The notes under the pieces were generated by a model. The model did not search any database and was not told the origin of the DNA. It saw nothing but the letters and a program-made list of their open reading frames with translations. The translations under genes were made by a program, and so were the position numbers. A stretch of DNA of 64,000 nucleotides, from assembly GCF_001661345.1 (NCBI RefSeq), contig NW_017962923.1, positions 1 through 64,000 on the forward strand, in the 5' to 3' direction. This DNA is from Ascoidea rubescens DSM 1968 (lineage: Eukaryota > Ascomycota > Saccharomycetes > Ascoideales > Ascoideaceae). Below are positions 51,563-62,320 of the stretch, piece after piece; within the stretch, counting starts at the first letter, position 1, and each line of letters opens with the position of its first letter.

Positions 51563-53335
51563 ATGGTCTATGTAGCATCCATGCTTCATCCTCAGATGTT
51601 CAAAAGGTTCATCTTCCCTATTTATAGGCGAAATATTTCAAACAGGCTACTTCATTCTTCATCTGCTCAAAGAATCAATCTTTTGCTGCCTTTTGACTTG
51701 TTAGAAGATCAAAACGAAAAAGATGAAAAATCAGACCAAAGTAAAGAAAACACTGAAAATAAAAACTCAACTGAATCTCAATTTAAAAATCTTGCATTCA
51801 AATGTCTTGAAACTGTGGGTATAACCTTTTCTTCACTAGCTATTTTAGCATTTGGTGGGTATTCCTATCATAAAATATACCAACATCATGTTATTTCGCA
51901 AATGAACTCTGCCTTTGATGAAGGTTTTGACACATTCGAGTCAATATTTCATTCAAAAAACGACAATTATTTGTTTAATAGGTCCATATCACCTGAAGAA
52001 GATTCTACAGACTGGGTGGCAAGGCCTGAGCAAAATTCTATAGATAACATTATTACCGGAAAAATAAAAGGAAGATACTATCTCATACTAGGCGAGAAAG
52101 GCACTGGAAAGACATCTATTCTATTGGAAGCAATTAAACATCAACAAGGGAAAAATGTAATAGCATTGGACGCACATGCTGATCCTGAGATATTTCGTTT
52201 GAGGCTAGGTAAAGCTTTGAAATTTTCGTTTTATGAGGACTATATCGGTTCATTGTTTTCTATAAGAGGACCAAGAGAAACTACTGCTTTATTAGACATT
52301 GAGAGAGCATTTACTAAATTGGAAGAAGTGGCAATTGAAAGAGTTCATCGGTTAAAAAATTCAGATTCCCCCTTAATCATCATAATCAATAATTGCCATT
52401 TGATAAGAGAAGACGAAACTGGTTTAGATTTAGTTGAATTGCTTCAGCAAAAGGCCGAATCTTTAAGTGGTTCTGGATTAGTAACAATGATTTTTAATTC
52501 AGATGATTATTGGTTTTACGAAAGGCTCAAAATTTTGGCTACTAGGTTGGATGTAATCAATATTAAAGATTTCAATAAACTGGACGCCATAAATGCTATC
52601 CAAGTCTTGAGAAAAAAGAATAAGAATGAGGACTTGAGTGTTATTGAAGCGTCTAAAATTTACAATCTAATAGGAGGGAGAATTCAACATTTGGCAAAAG
52701 TTTGTAAGAATGACGATATGATAAAAACTGCAAATGAATTAATCGATGCTGAGAAAACATGGCTATTAAATAAGTGTGGATTAATTGGAATGGGTATGGA
52801 TGATGATGTCATGCAAAGTGGAAAATTTTCCAATTCTGCAATGTTGCTAGTTAAGGAATTTGTTGAGATGGATAAAGAATTTTTTAATCATTATAATTCT
52901 TTGGATAAGAATATTTCTCCGAATATTCAAGATAACAGTTATCGTTTACCAAGTTTACCTCTATGGAGAGCAAGACAAGTAATGACCAGACCCGATTTGA
53001 TTAGGGATTATGATGCTTTGAATATATTCACCATCGATAAAGATGCAAGAGTTAGACCAGATTCAATTCCAATGTTGAGAGCATTTCATGAAATATACAA
53101 TCAATCAGGTTTCTTAAATCTTTTAAATGAAAATTGTGAAAGAGTTTCAGCCATTGAATCATTAGGTAGAACAAGAGAATTAGTTGCCAAGGATCTAATT
53201 CTAGGTGCGAATTACAAAATAGATGATAACAAAAGAATTTTCATTGAGAACTACAATAGTGAAGATGATATTGAAAATATTCCAATGCAAAGTATAGGAA
53301 GTGGTAGTTATAAGGAATATTGGAAACTGCGATAA
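51563..53335 (+). CDS. P-loop ATPase, probably a mitochondrial membrane protein
   Basis: 590 residues. The N-terminus (FKRFIFPIYRRNISNRLLHSSSAQR) is basic, hydroxylated and free of acidic residues, like a mitochondrial presequence; the true start may be the Met at 51584 or 51599. One span follows (about residues 86-105, VGITFSSLAILAFGGYSYHK). An AAA/STAND-type P-loop domain has Walker A GEKGTGKTS at about residues 178-186 and a Walker B-like strand LIIIINNCH near 275. I know of fungal ATPases of this layout but no S. cerevisiae name with confidence. A role in mitochondrial quality control or nucleoid function would be inference. Confidence 0.72.
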   Translation: MVYVASMLHPQMFKRFIFPIYRRNISNRLLHSSSAQRINLLLPFDLLEDQNEKDEKSDQSKENTENKNSTESQFKNLAFKCLETVGITFSSLAILAFGGYSYHKIYQHHVISQMNSAFDEGFDTFESIFHSKNDNYLFNRSISPEEDSTDWVARPEQNSIDNIITGKIKGRYYLILGEKGTGKTSILLEAIKHQQGKNVIALDAHADPEIFRLRLGKALKFSFYEDYIGSLFSIRGPRETTALLDIERAFTKLEEVAIERVHRLKNSDSPLIIIINNCHLIREDETGLDLVELLQQKAESLSGSGLVTMIFNSDDYWFYERLKILATRLDVINIKDFNKLDAINAIQVLRKKNKNEDLSVIEASKIYNLIGGRIQHLAKVCKNDDMIKTANELIDAEKTWLLNKCGLIGMGMDDDVMQSGKFSNSAMLLVKEFVEMDKEFFNHYNSLDKNISPNIQDNSYRLPSLPLWRARQVMTRPDLIRDYDALNIFTIDKDARVRPDSIPMLRAFHEIYNQSGFLNLLNENCERVSAIESLGRTRELVAKDLILGANYKIDDNKRIFIENYNSEDDIENIPMQSIGSGSYKEYWKLR

Positions 53336-53829
53336 GTCATTATGAATATTTTTTTTCTAAAATTTTTTTACTTCTCTCTTGGTTTCTTCTTTGAAGTTTT
53401 CTTTTAGAGAATTTTTGGATGAATTGATGACATTGTTACTACATATGTTTGGATCATACAGAACTAACCTTGCAACAATGTCTTTCCTGCTTTTGATCAT
53501 TTCACTTTATTGACTAAATTGCTTTTCCTAAAAACTTTCAGCTTTTTTTGTGTCACGTTTTGGGTTTAAAAATCATCGAATCTGATAAAATGCATAAGAG
53601 AGTTTTTTTTCTTTGAACTGAATTTTTATCTGTTAGTCGGAAATTTCAGTTGGGGTAAACAGAAATACTTTTTACCAAAATCCAAATTTAATTCAAAAAT
53701 CAAATTCGCTCTTAAAAAGCACTCTCGGCTCATTTCTAATAGTGTAATGATCTACTTACTTTGTCATTGATCTTTGCTTTTAATGGGATTTTTTTTTCGG
53801 TAAAAGTATCTTTTATTAAATAATATTCA
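53336..53829. other. Convergent spacer between the P-loop gene and VTC4
   Basis: T-rich 3' flanks of two convergent genes; only short frames and no repeats or RNA genes that I can support. Confidence 0.45.
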
Positions 53830-56076
53830 TTAATTATATACTTTAAACACATAACTTAGCAAAGTTGCGATACCAAAGAAAGCACATATAGCCGTAGGTC
53901 CAAATTTATCATAATAATCAACAGCCCTTTTTTTTCTAATATTTTTCACTCTCCAAACAAAGATGTAAGATGAGTAAATGATCACAAAAATTGCACATAA
54001 AAAAAACCCAATTGAGGCAGTAATTGCACTAATATTAGAGCTATATGTCAACAATGAAGTTGCAATTCCTCCGAGAATCATCAGAATTGATAACCACGTT
54101 AGGTAGGTTCTCTCAGTAGCAAAATATACTTTTGGTTCAACTCTGACAGGCACACAAATTTCTTTACCTGGAGGAGCAACAAATTTAGTTTCAAATACTG
54201 TACCCAAGGGAACATTAAAAACCCTATCGTCGTTGAAATAATGATAAAGAAAATCAGTCAACTTTCTAGCAAAATTTTTAGAGTCATTGGTCTGTATTTC
54301 ATTAGAAGAACCCAATAAGGGAGTATTTTCATTATGTTCTAATGACAAATCATTCCTTCTATTCGTTGAAAAATTATTTGATTGAATAGAATTATATGCA
54401 CCCTCCTGTCCAATGTTATGACCCATTAACTCTTCTTCATCCAACGAGTTGCCAACGTTATTAATAGTGTTTATATTTGAGCCAGGAATACGGTTACTTA
54501 TAGGTGTAGTGTAATTAGTAGCGTTAACCTGATAGCCATCTTCATTATTGTTTGACCTAGAAATTTCAACTGATTTACTTGCATTATTAATTTTAGGTTT
54601 TCTGATATCGACATCCATTTGTGGTAACCAAAAAGGAATTAAACTGACATTCTCTGGGAGCAAAGATGCAACACCATGAATAAATTTTGAAAATTTGGGA
54701 ACTGCTTCTACTAAATGGCTAGCAACCAAATCTCTAACCCATTGAGGGGGCTCTTGACCGAGCTGTGTTTGTAATTTAACTTCAAGAACAGCATAAGGAA
54801 ATCTAACAATGTCCTTCTCTGGTAATTGATTAAAAGGCCAGTCAACACCAATATCCATTCTTCTCCAATTTCCTTTTGTTCTGTTTAACCCATCAAAATT
54901 ATCTTCTCTAATCATTGATAATTCTGTGTCTAGAGAAATCCTAACTCTCGCATCACCAGGAAGCTGAAATGCTGTTCTGTTATAAAAACTTCTGACTACA
55001 GGTCTTAAATTACTTTTTAAAATTGTATATTGAATCTCAGTTGCTAAAGCTTCCAAATTTTCAATTTCTTTAATGGATTTTTTTTTATCTTTCCTCATTT
55101 TGTCAAATACTTGATGGACAGTATACTTGCCTTTAATAAAATCATTAATATGCTTTTCCTTTAATGGGAATCTTGCTTTAACTGATTTTTCTCCAGTCCA
55201 ATCCTCTCTATGTGTTTTTCGTTCAACAAAAATGGTATCAGAATCCATGGAACCATACCAACGTAATCTGTGTGCTTCCGCACCTTCATCTTTTCTTAAT
55301 CTACCATAATATAAATCTAAATTTTTATTATCGAAATAAACAGATGTTATAGCAGAATCTTCTTTTTCAAAATCCTTATTTGAGTTAAAAACCAAAACAG
55401 GTAAATGTTTTAAAATAATTAGTTTCAACTCAGTTATGTTGTCAGGATGAACCCAGTACTTTGTAGTTTGCCTTACAAAATTTTGCTGAGAACCGCCTGC
55501 AGATGAATCACCTTTAACTGGATTACCTCTAGTTCTTACCAAGTCATACAATTCAGATAATTTGACAACTAAAATATCGTAATTATCTTTAAAAAATGGC
55601 TTGGAATTTAATCTGACCTGAAATATTGGTTTAAGGATGAATTTAAGATCATTTTCAGATAGATTTCTACTGGTAACTTTGTCATGCTTTTTGATTATTT
55701 TTTGAAAGCCTGTGTAATTCAATCTTGTAAATTTGGCTAGGTCATGAACATCGGCAATGATGTCTGATAATTCTTCTTCGCAGTCCTCAAAATCTTGTTC
55801 AGTTGCATTATTTAAATCATTCACTAGATTATTGACAACCGTTCCAGCGTCTTTCATTCTTCTAAGAATTTCGCCATTTTTTAATTTTGTAAAATTATAA
55901 ACTTTGTCTAACTCTGACTCTAGAGAGGTTAAGAATTTCTCTTCCAATTCGTTGGACCATGAATCGTTGTTATTTACTAGACCCTTTTTCAATTGGTGTT
56001 TCAAGTCATCGTAGGAAATATAATAAAAACTATAATCTCTAATCAATGAACTTCTGAGATGTTCTCCAAACTTCAT
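53830..56076 (-). CDS. VTC4: Polyphosphate polymerase Vtc4
   Basis: 748 residues when started at [20 protein letters not shown], which matches the family start; the open frame extends 18 codons upstream without similarity. Vtc4 is the catalytic subunit of the vacuolar transporter chaperone complex that makes polyphosphate from ATP and moves it into the vacuole. It has an N-terminal SPX domain (residues 1-150, with [14 protein letters not shown], the inositol-pyrophosphate site). The tunnel domain with basic catalytic residues reads [30 protein letters not shown] and [17 protein letters not shown]. Three C-terminal spans follow. Overall similarity is higher to Vtc4 than to Vtc2/3. Confidence 0.96.
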   Translation of the reverse strand: MKFGEHLRSSLIRDYSFYYISYDDLKHQLKKGLVNNNDSWSNELEEKFLTSLESELDKVYNFTKLKNGEILRRMKDAGTVVNNLVNDLNNATEQDFEDCEEELSDIIADVHDLAKFTRLNYTGFQKIIKKHDKVTSRNLSENDLKFILKPIFQVRLNSKPFFKDNYDILVVKLSELYDLVRTRGNPVKGDSSAGGSQQNFVRQTTKYWVHPDNITELKLIILKHLPVLVFNSNKDFEKEDSAITSVYFDNKNLDLYYGRLRKDEGAEAHRLRWYGSMDSDTIFVERKTHREDWTGEKSVKARFPLKEKHINDFIKGKYTVHQVFDKMRKDKKKSIKEIENLEALATEIQYTILKSNLRPVVRSFYNRTAFQLPGDARVRISLDTELSMIREDNFDGLNRTKGNWRRMDIGVDWPFNQLPEKDIVRFPYAVLEVKLQTQLGQEPPQWVRDLVASHLVEAVPKFSKFIHGVASLLPENVSLIPFWLPQMDVDIRKPKINNASKSVEISRSNNNEDGYQVNATNYTTPISNRIPGSNINTINNVGNSLDEEELMGHNIGQEGAYNSIQSNNFSTNRRNDLSLEHNENTPLLGSSNEIQTNDSKNFARKLTDFLYHYFNDDRVFNVPLGTVFETKFVAPPGKEICVPVRVEPKVYFATERTYLTWLSILMILGGIATSLLTYSSNISAITASIGFFLCAIFVIIYSSYIFVWRVKNIRKKRAVDYYDKFGPTAICAFFGIATLLSYVFKVYN

Positions 56077-56784
56077 TTTCAATAGTTGGACAGCAATAAG
56101 GTAGCCTTGATAAAAGATAGTAAAAACCAAAGGCTAATGAAAAAATAGCTTCGAAGCTGCCAAAATCAAGAACAGTTGCGATGCAGCAAATGGGAAATTA
56201 CTTGCTATTTATTATTTGGGGTTTTGTCTGGGAAGCAGCAGCTTCGAAAATGGACGCTACCCACGTGGAAGACGGCAAAAGCTAAAAAAGCAGCATTTCT
56301 GCTGCTTTTGGCCGAAATCACCTGAACCAAAATAATGTTGTTTCATCGAAAGTTTCGCATCTGCAATGAACCACATGAAGGGACTCAGCGTTGGATTTTC
56401 ACACCTCAATTTATCCGGGGCAGTCCTGGACCTGAGATGTGTCTGGCACGTGTAGAGGTACCATACTGATAGAATCTTCCAGCCTGCAGTCCGTGCCTGA
56501 ACCAGCCACAGCATAAAGCAGACAGCGTGCCACTACGCGGTCAATAAATAAGAAATTTCTAACACTAATTTTATTATAGTCTATTGCTCTTTGGTCAAAA
56601 TGAGAGCATCCAAAAAACGCCAGCACAGTTTATATAATCGAAATTGATAGTCCAAACAGATATAAAAAATATAAAAGTACGATTATTTATTGTTATTTCC
56701 ACAAACTTAGACTGTTTGTTGTAAGATTTTTAAAGTATTCCTCACCAATCACATTTGGAAGTTTTAGGGTGGCTCAGACCAATA
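56077..56784. promoter_or_regulatory. VTC4 upstream region with two CACGTG (Pho4-type) sites
   Basis: CACGTG lies at 56262-56267 (in CCACGTGG) and at 56447-56452 (in GGCACGTGT), about 186 and 371 bp upstream of the VTC4 ATG. Phosphate-starvation induction of VTC genes by Pho4 through CACGTG sites is established in S. cerevisiae, and the same logic fits here. The patch at 56240-56560 is GC-richer than its flanks. The 85- and 71-codon minus frames here have no motif. Confidence 0.6.
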
Positions 56785-59448
56785 TTATATATATTGATTG
56801 CTATTAAAAACTTGATATCTTCTACCTCGACTTTTGGCTTCAGAAACCTCTCTAAATTGAAATGCTAAATTAGCTTGAGCTCTCAATATATCTAAATATT
56901 GTTTTGATTCCATCATGATCGTCTTATAGTTGAATTTTAAAGTGGATAGTTCTTTATCTAAAAACTGGAAATCTGGTTCAAGTCGATTTAGTTTTTTTCT
57001 AGTTTCAAACAAAACCTCTTTTATCTCATAAAAGTTCTTAAAGCTTTCCCAGTTTTTTATTGAGTTTAATTTATTTGTAACTTTCTTAGTGCTCAAATCA
57101 AACATTTTTTGTCTGTACTCTATTTTTCTAAGTTTATATATATCCAAAATTTTATTGTTATCTTCAGAATAGTTCGATAGCTTCTTTTCAATTTTTTCTT
57201 CCATTAAAAATCCTGGATTATAACTCAAAACTTCAATAAACCTTTGATCCCATTCATTAGTTAAAACAGCAGCTAATTCTTCGAATATCTGAATTGTCTT
57301 AAATTTCGCGTTGTTAAATTGAGTAATAATATCTCCAAGGTATTTTTCAGAAATCATTTGATTGGTATTGTTAATTTTTTGCTCCACCCCATTTCTTGCT
57401 TTACTAAATTTTTCTCTTACTTGTTCTCTTGTGACTTTCTGAATTATTTTTCCATCTTGATTAAAGGTCAAATTACTATATTTGCCAAATTTAGATTTCA
57501 ATCTTTTAAAGCTGTTTGATTCGGAAATATCTTTACCAATCAACACCTTACTTAATATATGTTGAGATCTTGGAAGTTCTGGTTCTAAAATTGCCTCTTG
57601 ATGCAAAGATTTGTTAAATCCAATATCCTCCATATAATTTAACATTTCAATGATTTTTAAATCTTCATTCATCCAAGAAAAAACACTTTCATAAAACTCG
57701 ATCGGCATGTTGGATACATTCATTTCAACTCTCTCTTTATTCATTTTAGTATCGACAAATCTGTTTTCATCACCCATTTTCTTATAATCATTTTGTTTTT
57801 CAATTCCATCTTCAGTTGTCTCAATCTCGCAAAAGTCACTATCATCATGAAAATCATTCGGCAATGGACACATAAAATTCAAAACCTGGTGTTTTTGCTG
57901 CTGCAATGTTGGAAAGTCAAGTTTTGTTTCCAGATTAACAGTTGTAATCTTATTTTTAATGCTGTCATAAAAATCATCTAAATTAATATCCAATTTTTCA
58001 TTATTTTTCAAATACAATATGGTGGAGTTAATGTTATAAATTAAATAATTAATTTCTCTATAACAAGAATTGACAAAATAATTTAAATCTCGAAGTTCAT
58101 TTTGTAATTTCGGTTTTAAAATGTTTTCCAAAAATTGAATTTGATAACTATTAACTTCATTATTAAAATCCTCCAATACAACTTCACAAGTTTCAGCGAC
58201 AACTGTCTTCCAATGAGAAACTTCTTGCGATAATTTGGAAGCAGGATTAATAGTAAGAGTCAAAGAATCAATAGAAGATTGAGAAATTAATGACAGATCT
58301 GAATTAATTGTTTGATAAGAATTGCTATTAATTGAGGTTGGTATCGAAGAGATTTGTTCATCATCTGAAATTGTCGAGTAAATCGTTTTCCTAATTGTTG
58401 AAGTAATAACATCAGTATAGTCATCATAACTAACATCATGGATGTTAATATAATGACTATCATTACTAGTATCAGTATCAGATTCATTATCCGACTCAGG
58501 ATCAGATGAATATATTGAAAAGGAATCATTTGCAACAAATACTGTAATATCAGGCTGATATCTTGATTGGAAAATATTCTGATAATCAAGAAATTGATGA
58601 TAGTAATTTTGAAACCTTGAAGTGTTATACTGAAAACTAATTTGCATCAACTTATAAACCTGGAAAAAAGAAAAAATAATAAACTGATAAAACTGGGAAA
58701 CCACTGGCAGCAAATAGGGATGGATGATCAAATAGTAATTTTTCATATAATCATAAATTGAATCTAGCTTAGTGTAGTAATAAAAATAAACTAATCTTGG
58801 ATATATGTAAGCATTGAAATTACTTCTAAAGTGATAGGTTAAAAATTGGAAAACAATTAAAAAATATTTATGTAAAACATTTTTTAAAAACTTTAAATCT
58901 TTGATGAGCTTTGGAAGAATGAAATTTTGACAAAGATTCTTACACAATATGGTGTAGTTTCTTATAAAAGGCAAAAATGTTGTATAAATAAATTCCTGAA
59001 TAAAATCAAAAGACTTTAAAATAAATTTCACTGAGTTTGTTTTCAATATAATACAATAGGGTTTTATCGAATGAAATAACTTAACTGATTTAGATGTTAT
59101 AAAATCCAAACAAGGTTGAATTCTATCAGAAATCTGTTTCTGTTTGACCAATAATTTTTGTAGATTTTGTTTTTTAATTGGACTTAAACAATAGTTGTTT
59201 ATAAAGTTCATTGATTTGGTTATTGATTTAGAATTTCCCAATTTTGACAGAAATTCATCCAAATAACTATTTATATTTTCATAACTGTAGTGTAATGATT
59301 TACAAGTTAAATCATTTGTTGAAAAAGAAGAGGAAGCAGGTGAAAATGAGTAGTTCAAAGGACATTTGTAAATGCATAGATAGAATAGGTAAATGATATA
59401 TATGTTTATAAGAATAAATTTTAGTTTTGATAGTATTCTTGAAGACAT
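56785..59448 (-). CDS. SHE10: She10/Osw7-like secreted or wall-associated coiled-coil protein
   Basis: 887 residues. An N-terminal hydrophobic segment (FILINIYIIYLFYLCIYKC) acts as signal peptide or anchor. A Tyr/Phe/Leu-rich repetitive helical region follows (FYYYTKLDSIYDYMKNYY), then an acidic Ser/Asp/Thr stretch near residues 315-345. The C-terminal half is long coiled coil. The C-terminus, WESFKNFYEIKEVLFETRKK then YLDILRAQANLAFQFRE, resembles the conserved end of S. cerevisiae She10 and its paralogue Osw7, which act in spore-wall assembly. The protein is longer than She10 (577 aa). Orthology is likely but rests on remembered C-terminal motifs. Confidence 0.65.
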   Translation of the reverse strand: MSSRILSKLKFILINIYIIYLFYLCIYKCPLNYSFSPASSSFSTNDLTCKSLHYSYENINSYLDEFLSKLGNSKSITKSMNFINNYCLSPIKKQNLQKLLVKQKQISDRIQPCLDFITSKSVKLFHSIKPYCIILKTNSVKFILKSFDFIQEFIYTTFLPFIRNYTILCKNLCQNFILPKLIKDLKFLKNVLHKYFLIVFQFLTYHFRSNFNAYIYPRLVYFYYYTKLDSIYDYMKNYYLIIHPYLLPVVSQFYQFIIFSFFQVYKLMQISFQYNTSRFQNYYHQFLDYQNIFQSRYQPDITVFVANDSFSIYSSDPESDNESDTDTSNDSHYINIHDVSYDDYTDVITSTIRKTIYSTISDDEQISSIPTSINSNSYQTINSDLSLISQSSIDSLTLTINPASKLSQEVSHWKTVVAETCEVVLEDFNNEVNSYQIQFLENILKPKLQNELRDLNYFVNSCYREINYLIYNINSTILYLKNNEKLDINLDDFYDSIKNKITTVNLETKLDFPTLQQQKHQVLNFMCPLPNDFHDDSDFCEIETTEDGIEKQNDYKKMGDENRFVDTKMNKERVEMNVSNMPIEFYESVFSWMNEDLKIIEMLNYMEDIGFNKSLHQEAILEPELPRSQHILSKVLIGKDISESNSFKRLKSKFGKYSNLTFNQDGKIIQKVTREQVREKFSKARNGVEQKINNTNQMISEKYLGDIITQFNNAKFKTIQIFEELAAVLTNEWDQRFIEVLSYNPGFLMEEKIEKKLSNYSEDNNKILDIYKLRKIEYRQKMFDLSTKKVTNKLNSIKNWESFKNFYEIKEVLFETRKKLNRLEPDFQFLDKELSTLKFNYKTIMMESKQYLDILRAQANLAFQFREVSEAKSRGRRYQVFNSNQYI

Positions 59449-59716
59449 GATATCAATGTTTCAGTAGAGGGCAAAAATAGCTACAAAAGGAACAAAAGCT
59501 TCATTCTTAATATCAGCGCATCAAGTTACCCGCACATTAATTTATTATATCTATTTTCCAAATACAAAAAAAAAAGACTTCTAGAGTGGTGGATAAAAAA
59601 CAGGAAACCAAAAATTAAAAAGCATTTAAGAAATGAGGTACTGGGCTGTGAGCACCAGCTTGAAAGAGCAGATGTCCTATTGAAAAATGTATGCAATTAG
59701 GTTTTCAAACCGATGG

Positions 59717-60355
59717 TCAATTCCTCTCATCTTCATCGTCATCAGGCTCAAAATGTTTAAAAGGCACCACCTCGTTGTGATAGTGTTTTTTCCTCATTTC
59801 TTCAAATCTCTTGCGCTTTGCTTGTTCTGGAGTTAGTCCAGCGTATGGGTCGGTATCACTGTCGCATCTGATCAATGTGCCACCATTCAATGACTCCATT
59901 TTAATAGGATTAGAATCGACCTCAGGTTCACCTAACGAAAAGTTAGATATATCATCAACGGTTGCTTCATTTTCACTAAAAACGCCATCATCAGTGATGC
60001 TATCAGTTTCATTGTCAGTTCGATAATAATCATTACTTGGGTCCACAGCACCTTGGTATGGTGTCTTTGGTTCATCGATTTTGGTAAATGTCATTGACGC
60101 TTTGATTTTATCATTTTCTTCTAAGTTTTTTTGATTGAATTGTACTTTTTCCAAACTATCGTCGTCTTGCAATGCTTTTTGCTTTTTCAATAAAATCTGC
60201 TTACGGATTTTATTACCTTCACTCTGCTTATCGTTTAGCAGTGCATTTTTTTTGGTGTTTTCTAACACTATTTGCCTGTTGTAATTAGATAATATGTTTT
60301 CCTTGTACAAATCTGGAGCATTTCTCAAAATACTCCTTGGTTGTTTCTCTGACAT
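59717..60355 (-). CDS. GLC8: PP1 regulator Glc8 (inhibitor-2 family)
   Basis: 212 residues; S. cerevisiae Glc8 has 229. Inhibitor-2 family proteins bind the phosphatase Glc7 and modulate it after phosphorylation. Family marks in order are the N-terminal RSILRN (the KGILKN-type PP1 contact), the central IDEPKTPYQGAVDPSNDYYR (the TP is the kinase site), acidic stretches and the C-terminal RFEEMRKKHYHNE, then a very acidic tail. It is divergent from PRE5 over about 270 bp. Confidence 0.93.
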   Translation of the reverse strand: MSEKQPRSILRNAPDLYKENILSNYNRQIVLENTKKNALLNDKQSEGNKIRKQILLKKQKALQDDDSLEKVQFNQKNLEENDKIKASMTFTKIDEPKTPYQGAVDPSNDYYRTDNETDSITDDGVFSENEATVDDISNFSLGEPEVDSNPIKMESLNGGTLIRCDSDTDPYAGLTPEQAKRKRFEEMRKKHYHNEVVPFKHFEPDDDEDERN

Positions 60356-60547
60356 GCTTGTGTGTTGAAGATTGACTCGTCTGTTGAGTGTTTAACAGGA
60401 CGAGCAGTGGGTTGCTTTTCAATCGACAATATAAAAGATCAACGCTTCCGTCCGGGTAACAGCCTGCTGTCGATATTCATACAACTGTAGTTTTATGGGT
60501 GTATGATTTTCAGGTCTCACTGTTTTTTTCTGTCTTCAACTTAAACC

Positions 60548-60553
60548 GCCACC
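60548..60553 (-). promoter_or_regulatory. PACE-like GGTGGC core upstream of PRE5
   Basis: On the minus strand the sequence reads GGTGGCGGT, sharing the GGTGGC core of the Rpn4 site GGTGGCAAA found before proteasome genes. It lies about 80 bp upstream of the PRE5 ATG, between PRE5 and GLC8. The last three bases differ from the consensus, so this is tentative. Confidence 0.35.
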
Positions 60554-60629
60554 AGCAAATAATCTGTTTACTCTAAAGCAGGATTTTGTATCACTATATC
60601 CAATTGTCTTCTTCTAGAAACTATTCATC

Positions 60630-61589
60630 ATGGTATGTTGTCGGGCTCATCATTTTGAGTCTTGTTTTTATTGTTCCTTAAGAAATACACTGATTGGTTG
60701 ACATATTGATTTTAATGTGAATCACAAGGCTAACTAAAATTGACTGATGTCGGCTTGTAATTTACAATAGTTTAGAAATAATTATGATAGTGACACTGTC
60801 ACATTTTCACCAACAGGGCGTTTGTTCCAGGTCGAATATGCCCTAGAGGCCATTAAACAAGGTAGTGCATCAATTGGTTTAAGATCAGACACCCATGCTG
60901 TTTTGGTTGCTCTAAAGCGAAATGCTGAAGATTTAGGTTCATATCATAAGAAAATTATAAAAATTGATAACCATATTGCTATAGCCTTATCTGGATTGGC
61001 CCCTGATGCAAGGGTTTTATCAAATTATTTAAGAAATAAGGCAATGGAAGAAAAATTGGTGTATAATAGACCAATACCAATCCAGTTGGCTGTGAATTTA
61101 TTGGCTGACAAAGCTCAACAAAATACTCAGAGCTATGGCTCAAGACCATACGGTGTCGGGTTGTTGGTTGTTGGATATGACGGTTCTGGTCCTCATTTGT
61201 TTGAATTTCAACCAAGCGGCCAGGTTTTAGAATTTTATGCAAATGCAATTGGAGCCAGATCTCAAGGTGCTAGAACTTATTTGGAGAGAAACTTTTCTAG
61301 TTTCAAATCTACTACGGAAAGAGAATTGATTGCAAAAGGGGTTGAAGCTTTGAGACAAACCCTAAAAGACACTGAGTTGACATCGTCAAACACAAGTATC
61401 GCAATTGTTGGGAAGTCTGGTTTGAAAATCTTTGAAAACGAAGATGTTGAGCCCTTCTTAAAACAAGAAACTGCTCTGGATCTGGCTGGCATCGATGAAA
61501 ATAGCAATTCAACTGATATTGAAGAAAGAAATCCTGTTGAACAAACACAAGTAAATGATACAAACGTTGAAACGATGGATACTGATTAA
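60630..61589 (+). CDS. PRE5: 20S proteasome alpha-6 subunit Pre5, with intron after the ATG
   Basis: Joined as 60630-60632 and 60771-61589, giving 273 residues. Exon 1 is only the start codon; exon 2 continues FRNNYDSDTVTFSPTGRLFQ, the conserved alpha-subunit N-terminus, then VEYALEAIKQGSASIGLRSD. It forms part of the outer ring of the 20S core and helps gate substrate entry. Further Pre5 blocks are GLAPDARVLSNYLR, QSYGSRPYGVGLLVVGYD and AIGARSQGARTYLER. The C-terminal 35 residues are an acidic extension absent from the 234-residue S. cerevisiae protein. Without the intron the frame would begin at an internal Met and lose the N-terminal gate segment. Confidence 0.93.
60633..60770 (+). other. 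PRE5 intron, 138 nt, directly after the start codon
   Basis: The donor GTATGTTG follows the ATG at 60630-60632. A branch-site CTAAC lies at 60730-60734, about 37 nt before the acceptor, which reads TTTACAATAG and ends at 60770. All three signals fit yeast splicing. Splicing joins ATG to TTTAGAAATAATTATGAT, restoring MFRNNYD. Confidence 0.92.
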
Positions 61590-61909
61590 TATACAAATTG
61601 GTAAAAGAAATATAAGCATTGATTGTCTTGACTATGATTTCGAAACTATTGTCTGTTTGAATTCTTTGGTTTTTCGCGGATTGAAGTGTTTTATATATAT
61701 TGTATCCCAGTATCTCAAGCAAAATAACAAATTTGTGCATTTAAACAGATAGTGTCTTTTGTCCATTCTGGAAGTACAGCTTAATATTCAACCGTGGAAC
61801 CGCTGTAGAAGCACGTGCGATTTGAGTTGACGAAGTAAGTAACTAAATCTGGTTTCAGTGATGCTGTTTCTACCGCCATCATCAATCAATCATCACCACA
61901 AATATTGCT
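61590..61909. promoter_or_regulatory. PRE5 3' flank and VPS55 promoter
   Basis: A CACGTG site lies at 61812-61817, about 93 bp upstream of the VPS55 ATG. The 65-codon plus frame at 61555-61752 overlaps the end of PRE5 and looks spurious. Confidence 0.45.
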
Positions 61910-62320
61910 ATGGCCAAAGTCAATCCATTAACAAAAATAATCAGTTTATCTTCTATTCTTGCTGTGGGCTTTCTTTTTATTGTGTTAGCAGGAGCCATCT
62001 TTGGAAACTGGCTACCTATCATAATAGGCGCTATATTTGCCCTTTCACACATCCCATTGATTGTTTGCAAGTCGTTGAATAGCAATGGCTACATTGACGA
62101 TTTAAGTGAATCCTCCACATATATTATTGATTTCGGTAGATGGTTGTCAAGTTTTTTATTAATAAGTGGCTTTGCTTTGTCAATATTATTAAGCCATTGT
62201 CATATCATTACCTTTTCATCCATGGTACTAACAATAATAGGTGGTTTGTTGATATACGGAACTGTGGTTTACTTTACTTCTTTTTTTGATTCTAATCAGA
62301 GCGATGAATTTGAAATTTAA
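61910..62320 (+). CDS. VPS55: Endosomal membrane protein Vps55 (OB-RGRP/LEPROT family)
   Basis: 136 residues, close to the 140 of S. cerevisiae. Vps55 works with Vps68 in late-endosome-to-vacuole traffic. The start MAKVNPLTKIISLSSILAVG matches the family pattern, and four spans are visible: ILAVGFLFIVLAGAIF, WLPIIIGAIFALSHIPLIV, WLSSFLLISGFALSILL and SMVLTIIGGLLIYGTVVYF. The family residues HC in LSHCHII lie after span three. It has a short acidic tail. Confidence 0.93.
   Translation: MAKVNPLTKIISLSSILAVGFLFIVLAGAIFGNWLPIIIGAIFALSHIPLIVCKSLNSNGYIDDLSESSTYIIDFGRWLSSFLLISGFALSILLSHCHIITFSSMVLTIIGGLLIYGTVVYFTSFFDSNQSDEFEI

Noticed and set aside
56077-56130. Upstream start of the VTC4 frame
   Set aside because: MKFGEHL is the conserved start of Vtc4; the 18 upstream residues are hydrophobic leader-like sequence without similarity.
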